A stretch of DNA of 47,128 nucleotides. Source: Lawsonibacter sp. (lineage in GTDB: Bacteria > Bacillota > Clostridia > Oscillospirales > Oscillospiraceae). Where the stretch lies: positions 1 to 47,128 of the forward strand of contig JAAWHL010000009.1 in assembly GCA_022795855.1 (NCBI GenBank). The letters run 5' to 3'. This document shows, in pieces, positions 41,441 through 47,128 of this stretch. A model generated the notes under the pieces. That model worked only from the letters and a program-made list of their open reading frames with translations. It was not told the DNA's origin and searched no databases. Within the stretch, counting starts at the first letter, position 1. Every line of letters begins with the position of its first letter. The position numbers and the translations under genes are program-made.

Positions 41441-41694
41441 TCAGATTTCAACCTCCCTATACTGCATTGCTGGGATTCTGTCTTCTTTTTTCGGAGCGGC
41501 CGGCTCTTCGCTCCCGGCGCTCCCGCTTCTCTCCCTCCCCATATGCGCACTCGCTTCCCGCCCTTCCTTCCCAAGGGCGGAGACACGACAAGACCCGACC
41601 GGACCTTCTTCCATGCCTTGAAAATCGTCCCCGCCGGTGTCCCGCGTCCGCCGGAGCCCCCAAACGGCGGCCCGGCCTGGTAATTTACCTGTTT

Positions 41695-41723
41695 ACTATA
41701 CACCTTTCCGGCCGGAAAGGCAA
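41695..41723 (-). promoter_or_regulatory. rnf promoter with an 18-bp palindrome in the spacer
   Basis: On the minus strand TTGCCT (41718-41723), a 17-base spacer and TATAGT (41695-41700). CCTTTCCGGCCGGAAAGG at 41703-41720 is a perfect palindrome filling the spacer and touching the -35. It is a good candidate operator for a repressor controlling energy metabolism. It does not look like a Rex site. Between it and rnfC (41441-41694) I see only a GC-rich leader. Confidence 0.7.
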
Positions 41724-41762
41724 GAAAAGTTTTGTTCCAGGCCCATATTTCGCAAAATCCCC

Positions 41763-41793
41763 GCCGGCGGTTTCCCATCGGAGAACCGCCCCC
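41763..41793 (-). terminator. weak terminator after the HD-domain gene
   Basis: GGCGGTT (41766-41772) pairs with AACCGCC (41784-41790), and on the minus strand ATTTTG follows. It would separate the HD gene from the rnf promoter. Confidence 0.4.
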
Positions 41794-41824
41794 GGATTCT
41801 GGAAAAGCCGGAAAAGCGGGCGGC

Positions 41825-42406
41825 TCATCCCAGGGCGGCCACCGCCGCCTCGATGGCGGATTCCTCCGCCTGCATGGCCCGCAGGGTCATGTCCAGCAGC
41901 CGCTCCAGCTCCCAGCCCAGCAGCTGGGCCCCGTTGGCAATCACGTCCCGGGAACAGCCGGCGGCAAACTTCTTGTCCTTGAACTTCTTCCTCAGGGATT
42001 TCAGCTCCATGTCGGCCACGCTTTTGGATGGGCGCATCAGCGCCGCCGCCCCAATCAGGCCGGTCAGCTCGTCGGCGGCGTAGAGCACCTTTTCCATCTC
42101 GTGCTCCGGCTTGATGTCCACCCGAATCCCCCAGCCGTGACAGGCCGTGGCCCGAATCATCCGCTCCTCCACCCCGGCCTGGCGCATCAGCTCCTGGGAT
42201 TTTTCGCAGTGCTCCTCCGGCCACTGCTCAAAGTCCAGGTCGTGAAGCAGACCCACCAGGGACCAGAATTCCCGCTCCTGGCCGTATCCCAGCTCCTGGG
42301 CGTACCAGCCCATGACGTGCTCCACCGTAATGGCGTGGCGCAGGTGGAAGGCCTCCTTGTTGTACTGTGTCAGCAGGCTCCAGGCCTGTTCTCTTGTCAT
42401 GCTCAT
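41825..42406 (-). CDS. HD-domain phosphohydrolase-like protein
   Basis: 193 aa. The metal-binding HD pattern is visible: HAITVEHVM (first His), LVGLLHDLDFEQWPEEH (HD pair), then ATACHGWG and a later Asp in AADELTGL. Such proteins cleave phosphate esters of nucleotides, but the substrate here is unknown. I chose ATG 42406 with GGAGGC eight bases upstream. An ATG two codons later is also possible. Confidence 0.78.
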   Translation of the reverse strand: MSMTREQAWSLLTQYNKEAFHLRHAITVEHVMGWYAQELGYGQEREFWSLVGLLHDLDFEQWPEEHCEKSQELMRQAGVEERMIRATACHGWGIRVDIKPEHEMEKVLYAADELTGLIGAAALMRPSKSVADMELKSLRKKFKDKKFAAGCSRDVIANGAQLLGWELERLLDMTLRAMQAEESAIEAAVAALG

Positions 42407-42425
42407 TTGCAGCGCCTCCAAAATA

Positions 42426-42461
42426 AAAATAGGAGACAGGCTTGCCTGTCCCCTATTTTTT
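42426..42461 (-). terminator. terminator after degV
   Basis: AAAAATAGGAGACAGG pairs with CCTGTCCCCTATTTTT with one mismatch (loop CTTG). It ends in T-runs on both strands and lies about 150 bases beyond the DegV stop, upstream of the HD gene. No gene is seen in 42462-42612. Confidence 0.8.
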
Positions 42462-42612
42462 ACCTTATATTCCGCCGCCTGTCAAGACCTTTCGTCTGCG
42501 GGCCACGGAAATCAATTTTGCTGCGGCCCATGCCGTCCCTGTCCGCCCGGCATCCCGGCGGGCCGGGCCGTCCCGGGTGGTCTCCCCGGAGGGACGCCCG
42601 CCGATTTCCCGG

Positions 42613-43449
42613 TCAGTAGGCCACCACAATGCCCCCGTCATAGGCATAGACCGAGGTAATCCCCCCCGCCTCGGAGATAATCACACTGGCGAAGCGGCAC
42701 TTGTTCTCCACCATGGTTTTCACCTGAAAAGCCCGCTCCAGGCAGTTGCAGTGAACAATGGCCAGCGTGCGGCCCGCGTGCTCCGCGTCCGACGCGATTT
42801 TGTCCACCATTTTGGTCAGGGCCTGCCTGATGGACAGCGCCTGCCCCAGCTTGCATATCTCCCCCTCCGGGGTGGCGCCCATAAACAGCTTGATTTTCAG
42901 CGCCCCGGTGATGACCGCCTGCAAACGGGTCAGCCGCCCGTTCTTCCGCAGGTTTTCCAGGCTCTCCAGCACAAACATGGTCTGCATCCGGTAGATGAAC
43001 TGGTCCACCTCCCGGACCACCTTCTTAAACGGCAGCCCCGCTCCGGCCAGCTCTCTGATTTTCATGGCAATCAGCAGCTCCCCCGCCGCCGCCGAGCAGG
43101 AGTTGAACACCCGCACGTTCACCTGGGGCTGCTCCTCCTCCATCAGCAGCCTGGCCTGCTCGGCGCTGTTGCACGAGCCGCTGAGCAGCGCCGACAGCGT
43201 CACCACATAAATATCCTCCGCGCCGCACTGGTAGGCGTCCAGATAGGCCTGGGGCGGGGGGCAGGAGGTGGAAGGGGCGTCCTCGCTCTGCTTCATTGCC
43301 CAAAGCAGATCCGCCTGGTCAAAGGTCTCGTCGTCCACAAACGTGCTGCCGTTGGAGCGGATGGTGAGAGGCACCTTGATGAAGCAGGGGTCCTTCAGGA
43401 GCTGCGGGGTCAGGTCGCAGCAGCTGTCCACGACAATCTTAAAACTCAT
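42613..43449 (-). CDS. DegV-family fatty-acid-binding protein
   Basis: 278 aa, the family length. N-terminal IVVDSCCDLTPQLL, the phosphate/head-group loop STSCPPPQAYLDAY, LSALLSGSCNSAEQARL, and LENLRKNGRLTRLQAVI are DegV landmarks. DegV/FakB proteins hold a fatty acid for phosphorylation by FakA, or for other lipid handling. The start ATG at 43449 (MSFKIV) follows GGAGATGGAATAT. A minus-strand promoter is plausible at 43495-43523 (TTTACA, 17 bases, TACACT). Confidence 0.85.
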   Translation of the reverse strand: MSFKIVVDSCCDLTPQLLKDPCFIKVPLTIRSNGSTFVDDETFDQADLLWAMKQSEDAPSTSCPPPQAYLDAYQCGAEDIYVVTLSALLSGSCNSAEQARLLMEEEQPQVNVRVFNSCSAAAGELLIAMKIRELAGAGLPFKKVVREVDQFIYRMQTMFVLESLENLRKNGRLTRLQAVITGALKIKLFMGATPEGEICKLGQALSIRQALTKMVDKIASDAEHAGRTLAIVHCNCLERAFQVKTMVENKCRFASVIISEAGGITSVYAYDGGIVVAY

Positions 43450-43572
43450 ATATTCCATCTCCAAATGTGGTTTTCAAAACTAGATTTCTCCACCAGTGTA
43501 TCATACTTTTCCCCCTGTGTAAAGGGAAAATCCGGTTTTCGGCAGAAAAACGGAAAAACAGCCCCGCCCCCC

Positions 43573-43615
43573 TTGACTTCTCCCCCGGGGCATGTTACTC
43601 TAATTTTGTAACTAC
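43573..43615 (+). promoter_or_regulatory. promoter and possible PadR operator
   Basis: TTGACT (43573-43578), a 17-base spacer and TACTCT (43596-43601). GTTAC (43594-43598) and GTAAC (43608-43612) form an inverted repeat overlapping the -10, a plausible site for the PadR encoded by this operon. Confidence 0.5.
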
Positions 43616-43649
43616 TATATTTTTCGCAATAGTTTGGAGGGGTGCTTTT

Positions 43650-44477
43650 CTGAAGAAAAACCGCTATCTGTCCCGCCTCTCCCGGGCCGCTGGGTGGTAT
43701 CTGCCCCCGGCGGAGGCGGCGGACGTGATTGCCGACTACCGGGAGATGCTCGCCGGGGACCCCCGCTCCGAGCAGGAGCTGTGCCGGGACCTGGGAAAGC
43801 CCGGACAGGCGGTGCGCCTGCTGGTCCAGCCCCGGCCATACCGGGTGTGGCTGGCGGTGTTTCTCGCCCTGTCCGCCTGCCTGCTGGTCCCCGGCCTCAG
43901 TCCCCTGCCCGGCGTCTATCCCCTAATCTACAAGTTCTGCTTCGACTGGTTCCACTATGGCATTGTCCCGGTCCTGCTCGGGCTGGCCGGCGGCGCCGTC
44001 TGGTTTCGCTGGAAGGGGCAAAAAGCGGAACGTCTTCCCCGGGCGCTGCCCGTTTTCCTGGCCGTCCTGCTGGCCTGGTGCGCCGGGGTGCTGGTTTTCA
44101 ACTGGACCTGGATGCACAGCCCGGAGGGCATCTGGGACGCCTGGGGATATATGCTGAGCTTCATCGGCCCCCCCGGACGCCTGATTTCCCGCCTCGGCGC
44201 CATTGTGGGCGACACGCTGATGTGGGGCGGCGGGCTGCTGATCCCGCTGATGGGGGAGTACGGCCTGGTCAGGGCTAGGCAGGAGGACCGCCGCTGGGCG
44301 GCGGTGTACGCCCTGGCCCTCACCGCCATGGTGCTGTCCCTGGAGACCCTGACCCTGATGACCAATACCTACTTCTCCTTGGCGGACACCAATCTGACGG
44401 AGCTCCGGTCCGCCTTCTCCGCCTATGTGCTGCTGTCCGCCGCGGGCCTTGCGGGAGCGGGGGCGGTACTGTGCTGA
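43650..44477 (+). CDS. HAAS-domain multi-pass membrane protein, apparent CTG start
   Basis: 275 aa if read from CTG at 43650. The N-terminal ~65 residues match the HAAS-type domain found with PadR (YLSRLSRAAGWYLPPAEAAD, then VIADYREMLAGDP and LCRDLGKPGQAVRLL). Five or six membrane segments follow. GGAGGGG (43636-43642) lies seven bases before the CTG. No ATG, GTG or TTG is in frame nearby: the frame's ATG at 43467 lies upstream of the promoter and the next one inside would delete the domain. It overlaps the padR start by seven bases. Confidence 0.72.
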   Translation: MKKNRYLSRLSRAAGWYLPPAEAADVIADYREMLAGDPRSEQELCRDLGKPGQAVRLLVQPRPYRVWLAVFLALSACLLVPGLSPLPGVYPLIYKFCFDWFHYGIVPVLLGLAGGAVWFRWKGQKAERLPRALPVFLAVLLAWCAGVLVFNWTWMHSPEGIWDAWGYMLSFIGPPGRLISRLGAIVGDTLMWGGGLLIPLMGEYGLVRARQEDRRWAAVYALALTAMVLSLETLTLMTNTYFSLADTNLTELRSAFSAYVLLSAAGLAGAGAVLC

Positions 44478-44773
44478 AGAAGGACCTGCTGGAGCTGTGC
44501 CTGCTCCAGCTTCTGTTCCAAGGGGACCAGTACGGCTATGAGCTGCTCCGCCGCCTTCACGACGGCTTCCCGGACACCCAGGAAAGCGCCGTTTACGCCA
44601 TTCTCCGGGGGCTGTGCCGGGACGGCTGTACCCAGAGCTATCAGGGGGCGGTTTCCGGCGGGCCCGCCCGGAAATACTACCGTCTGACCGACGCCGGGCG
44701 CACCCGCCGGGCCGCCCTGCTGGAGCAGTGGCGGATTCTGACAGGTACGCTGAAGGGCCTGGGGATCGAGTAG
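44471..44773 (+). CDS. PadR-family transcriptional regulator
   Basis: 100 aa. A minimal PadR winged helix: LLELCLLQLLFQGDQYGYELLRRL, then ESAVYAILRGLCRDG, then RKYYRLTDAGRTRRAALLEQW. The start is GTG at 44471, overlapping the end of the HAAS membrane protein, so both are made together. It probably represses this operon through the inverted repeat near 43594-43612. Confidence 0.82.
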   Translation: MLKKDLLELCLLQLLFQGDQYGYELLRRLHDGFPDTQESAVYAILRGLCRDGCTQSYQGAVSGGPARKYYRLTDAGRTRRAALLEQWRILTGTLKGLGIE

Positions 44774-44793
44774 GGCGCCCCGCCCCTTTCCTC

Positions 44794-45540
44794 TTACCGG
44801 GACTCCTCCTCCAGCTCCCGCAGCAGCTTCTGGTCCTCCTTGGAGCTCAGATCCAGCTTTTCATACAGGTCGGGCCGGCGCAGGCGGGTGCGCAGCAGGG
44901 ACTGCTTGCGCCGCCACCGGTCCACCTTGGCGTGATTGCCCGACAGCAGGACGGGCGGCACCGCCCGGCCGTGCCACACCTCGGGCCGGGAGTACTGGGG
45001 GGCCTCCAGCGCGCCGTTCCAGTGGCTCTCGTTCTCATAGCAGGAGGGGTCGGACAGCACCCCGGGCACCAGGCGGCACACCGCGTCGGCTACCGCCATG
45101 GCGGGGATCTCCCCGCCGGTCATGACAAAATCCCCCAGGGAGATCTCCTCGTCCACGCACTCCTCAATAAAGCGCTCGTCAATCCCCTCGTAGTGGCCGC
45201 ACACCAGAATCAGCCGGCTGTAGCTGTCCTTCAGCCGCCGGGCGTCCGCCTGGGTGAAGGTCTTTCCCGCCGGCGACAGATAAATGGTGCGGACCCGCTC
45301 CCCCGCCTCCCGGCACAGGTGCTCCCAGCACCGGTACAGCGGATCGGCCTGCATCACCGCCCCCCGGCCGCCGCCGTAGGGGTAGTCGTCCACCTGCCTC
45401 TGTCTGTTCACCGTGTAGTCCCGAATCTGGTGGCAGTCTATCCGGATATACCCCCGCTCCTGCCCCCGGCCCAGCACCGACTCGCACAGCATATCCCCCA
45501 CCACGTCGGGAAACAGCGTCATGATATCAATATGATACAT
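44794..45540 (-). CDS. trmD: tRNA (guanine-37-N1)-methyltransferase
   Basis: 248 aa, full length. SPOUT-fold TrmD motifs are clear: MYHIDIMTLFPD at the start, QVDDYPYGGGRGAVMQADPLY, LILVCGHYEGIDERF and SLGDFVMTGGEIPAM (the knot that binds S-adenosylmethionine), then GRAVPPVLLSGNHAKVDRWRR. It methylates G37 of tRNAs to prevent frameshifting. The usual neighbours rimM and rplS are not seen beside it. The ATG at 45540 has AAAGGAG upstream. Confidence 0.95.
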   Translation of the reverse strand: MYHIDIMTLFPDVVGDMLCESVLGRGQERGYIRIDCHQIRDYTVNRQRQVDDYPYGGGRGAVMQADPLYRCWEHLCREAGERVRTIYLSPAGKTFTQADARRLKDSYSRLILVCGHYEGIDERFIEECVDEEISLGDFVMTGGEIPAMAVADAVCRLVPGVLSDPSCYENESHWNGALEAPQYSRPEVWHGRAVPPVLLSGNHAKVDRWRRKQSLLRTRLRRPDLYEKLDLSSKEDQKLLRELEEESR

Positions 45541-45572
45541 CTGCGGATGCTCCTTTATGCCTTGATTCTGCT

Positions 45573-45601
45573 ATTATACGGGATTCCCCGGAAAATTTCA
45601 A
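45573..45601 (-). promoter_or_regulatory. trmD promoter
   Basis: On the minus strand TTGAAA (45596-45601), a 17-base spacer and TATAAT (45573-45578), about 30 bases before the start codon. Confidence 0.75.
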
Positions 45602-45642
45602 CGAAATTCCCTGCGCAGACGGCCCATCTCCCTCCGAATATG

Positions 45643-45673
45643 CGAAAGCCCTCCCTGTTTGGGAGGGCTTTCG
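45643..45673. terminator. terminator after the gene at the right edge
   Basis: CGAAAGCCCTCCC (45643-45655) pairs perfectly with GGGAGGGCTTTCG (45661-45673), loop TGTTT. It directly follows the stop codon of the right-edge gene on the minus strand. Confidence 0.75.
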
Positions 45674-45675
45674 GT

Positions 45676-47128
45676 CTACTCCGCCTTCAAAAGGGAGATG
45701 CTGCCCTGTACATTCTCCAGCGCACCGTCCGGGGCCTGGAGGTACAGTTGATAGGTTCCGGGCTCCGCTGCCGGAGGCCCAACGGTAAAATCTGCAATAC
45801 ATTCCAGCGGTTCGCCCGGCTGGCGCAGGTTGTTCACCGACCAATAGGACACATCCTTCTGCTCGCCCTTTGCGAAAAAGACTTTTATTCTATTTCCCGT
45901 TTTCGCTGAAATGTCATACAATATTTCGTCCCCATCGGACAATGTGTATTCCCCCAGGAAGATGGTTTCTCCTGCCGCTACAGTCCTGAAGTCAACGGGG
46001 ATCAGCTCCACATCAGTTGTATCATCCGGGTCATCCATACAGATATCCCCAAACAGCTCAGCCGCTTCCGCCTCGGTCATATAAGCAACGCCTATGATTT
46101 TGTTTTCTGCATCACGGACAATTTTGATGTTGACGGTCCCCTTCGGGTTCATATTCAGCGTATAGAAGGAGCCTTCCTTCCGGATGTCCAGAAAAATATC
46201 GACCAGCTGTCCTTGATAATAATAGGTCTTTTCATCCACCATCGTGACGCCTGCCGCCTCATATTCCGCCATCTGCGCCTCGGCCCATTCCTTTTCCTGT
46301 TTCTCTTTCCGCTCGTCAAATTCGTCTCTCCTGTCCAGCCTATCAAAAAGCATGGATTGGAACGCCCAGTTTCCATCTTCCAAAGCCCTGTCCAGCCAAA
46401 GCCCCAGTTCCGCTTCGTCCATGCAGTCGGCCAAGATGGAAAAAAACGCCGTTTTCCCATCAACATACGCTTTTTCGGCGAAGCCGGCAAACAGCGCGGA
46501 ATTTGTGTCAAGCCGACGCGCAGCGACAGAGAAGAACGTAAAGTCCCCATCCGCATAGAGCTTTTCAAGCCATTCCTTTTGCGTTTTTTCATCCAGCCGG
46601 GGGAAAGTGATTTCAAACAGAGGCAAACTGCCGGCCTCATAGTACCGCGCTATGTCCGCGGAAGCTGTATTCGTTTTTTCAGGCCGCTCGTCAGCCGCGG
46701 CGGGAGCATGGGAGGTATCATCTTCCCGCCAGGTATTTTGCCGCCAGTCATCTTCCCAGGGCTTACCCTGCCATTCGTCTTGCCACAGTTCCTTCCAATC
46801 ATCCGGGAGCTCATTAGAGGCGGTAAAACTTTGTGAAGTATAAATCCCCATAACACCGGAGCCTTTTCGCGTAACCCGAATTATATTTGCCCCTGTGCCG
46901 TCTGTAAATGTGGAAGTATTCCCGTTTTCCTTGAAATTCTCCGGCTTGTAAATCTCGCCCCAATCGCCGTTGTCGGTAATGGTGGTGGTGGTATTTTTGA
47001 AATCATCTTGGGAAACCAACTGGAAATACCCACTGTCGGCAATGGCGTTTACCGAGCCGGAAAATCCTTCCGGCAAGATCAAAAAGACGGAAGCCATATT
47101 GAAATTGCCCACGATATTGCCGGATCGG
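45676..47128 (-). CDS. large protein with short helical repeats, C-terminal part (runs off the window)
   Basis: At least 483 codons, open to the window edge. The GTG at 47112 is probably internal because the preceding residues (SGNIVGNFN) read on smoothly. Order: a beta-rich segment (SGSVNAIADSGYFQLVSQDD), a Trp/Asp-rich linker with WKELWQDEWQGKPWEDDW, three repeats of about 28-36 residues (WLEKLYADGDFTFFSVAARRLD; FAEKAYVDGKTAFFSILAD; WLDRALEDGNWAFQSMLFDRLD), and a C-terminal domain of alternating beta character. The layout recalls the extracellular C-terminal part of BlaR1/M56-type membrane metallopeptidases of gut Clostridia, but the peptidase part is not in view, so that is a weak guess. 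Confidence 0.6.
   Translation of the reverse strand, partial: RSGNIVGNFNMASVFLILPEGFSGSVNAIADSGYFQLVSQDDFKNTTTTITDNGDWGEIYKPENFKENGNTSTFTDGTGANIIRVTRKGSGVMGIYTSQSFTASNELPDDWKELWQDEWQGKPWEDDWRQNTWREDDTSHAPAAADERPEKTNTASADIARYYEAGSLPLFEITFPRLDEKTQKEWLEKLYADGDFTFFSVAARRLDTNSALFAGFAEKAYVDGKTAFFSILADCMDEAELGLWLDRALEDGNWAFQSMLFDRLDRRDEFDERKEKQEKEWAEAQMAEYEAAGVTMVDEKTYYYQGQLVDIFLDIRKEGSFYTLNMNPKGTVNIKIVRDAENKIIGVAYMTEAEAAELFGDICMDDPDDTTDVELIPVDFRTVAAGETIFLGEYTLSDGDEILYDISAKTGNRIKVFFAKGEQKDVSYWSVNNLRQPGEPLECIADFTVGPPAAEPGTYQLYLQAPDGALENVQGSISLLKAE

Noticed and set aside
41703-41720. Rex operator at the rnf promoter
   Set aside because: Rex sites resemble TTGT followed by A/T-rich sequence and ACAA; this palindrome is GC-centred and does not fit.
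1-47128. rRNA, tRNA, CRISPR arrays, integrases or transposases
   Set aside because: No cloverleaf-like genes, rRNA motifs, regularly spaced direct repeats or recombinase signatures were seen in any gap or frame, though a covariance-model scan was not possible.

Overview
The window looks like a high-GC, anaerobic, gut-type member of the Clostridia (Oscillospiraceae-like). The evidence is a complete ion-pumping Rnf complex in the clostridial order C-D-G-E-A-B, two butyrate-pathway enzymes (crotonase and 3-hydroxybutyryl-CoA dehydrogenase), an SLH-anchored GH18 enzyme, a SpoVB/MurJ-type flippase, and several PadR/HAAS-type pairs. Most genes are GC-rich. A set of small secreted or membrane genes (about 6.1-8.4, 22.7-23.7, 26.4-29.5 and 45.7-47.1 kb) is visibly AT-richer and has mostly unrecognised products.

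Layout. 0-0.1 kb: a GroEL C-terminal scrap joined abruptly to a 5'-truncated alpha/beta-hydrolase. 0.1-4.1 kb: hydrolase, MFS transporter and type-B carboxylesterase on the + strand. 4.3-6.0 kb: GH18-SLH surface enzyme. 6.1-8.4 kb (- strand): two tandem 172-aa membrane-anchored paralogues and a secreted papain/C39-like protease. 8.6-22.7 kb: a GntR/UTRA regulator divergent from a long catabolic operon encoding a BtpA/SgcQ-like protein, an FGGY kinase, a TRAP transporter (DctQ-DctM-DctP), HyuA and HyuB, and four tandem xylose-isomerase-like TIM barrels. 22.7-23.7 kb (- strand): a secreted protein and a 4-TM protein, driven by a promoter almost identical to that of the protease at 8.5 kb. 24.2-26.3 kb: LTA-synthase-like sulfatase. 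26.4-29.5 kb: a PadR-centred divergent module of secreted proteins built on a repeated ~60-residue domain. 29.5-31.1 kb: flippase. 31.3-33.0 kb: crt-hbd. 33.2-35.4 kb: glycolipid glycosyltransferase plus UPF0104-type membrane protein. 35.6-36.1 kb: TetR. 36.5-41.4 kb: rnf operon. 41.8-43.4 kb: HD-domain and DegV proteins. 43.6-44.8 kb: HAAS membrane protein and PadR. 44.8-45.5 kb: trmD. 45.7 kb to the edge: C-terminal part of a large protein with short helical repeats.

The most promising undescribed system is the 8.6-22.7 kb operon. A TRAP transporter (a family that usually imports carboxylates) is combined with an ATP-dependent hydantoinase/oxoprolinase pair, a sugar kinase, a BtpA-like barrel and four sugar-isomerase-like barrels. 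Two of those barrels keep the expected metal ligands and two have lost one or more. This suggests catabolism of a sugar-acid or glycosylated lactam/hydantoin-like compound, but the substrate is inference only. Other unusual points are a 720-bp tandem duplication that carried along the tail of the neighbouring SLH gene, 56-bp promoter-containing direct repeats flanking the catabolic island, two genes that appear to start with CTG, an 18-bp palindrome inside the rnf promoter, and the chimeric left edge. I found no rRNA, tRNA, CRISPR array or transposase.
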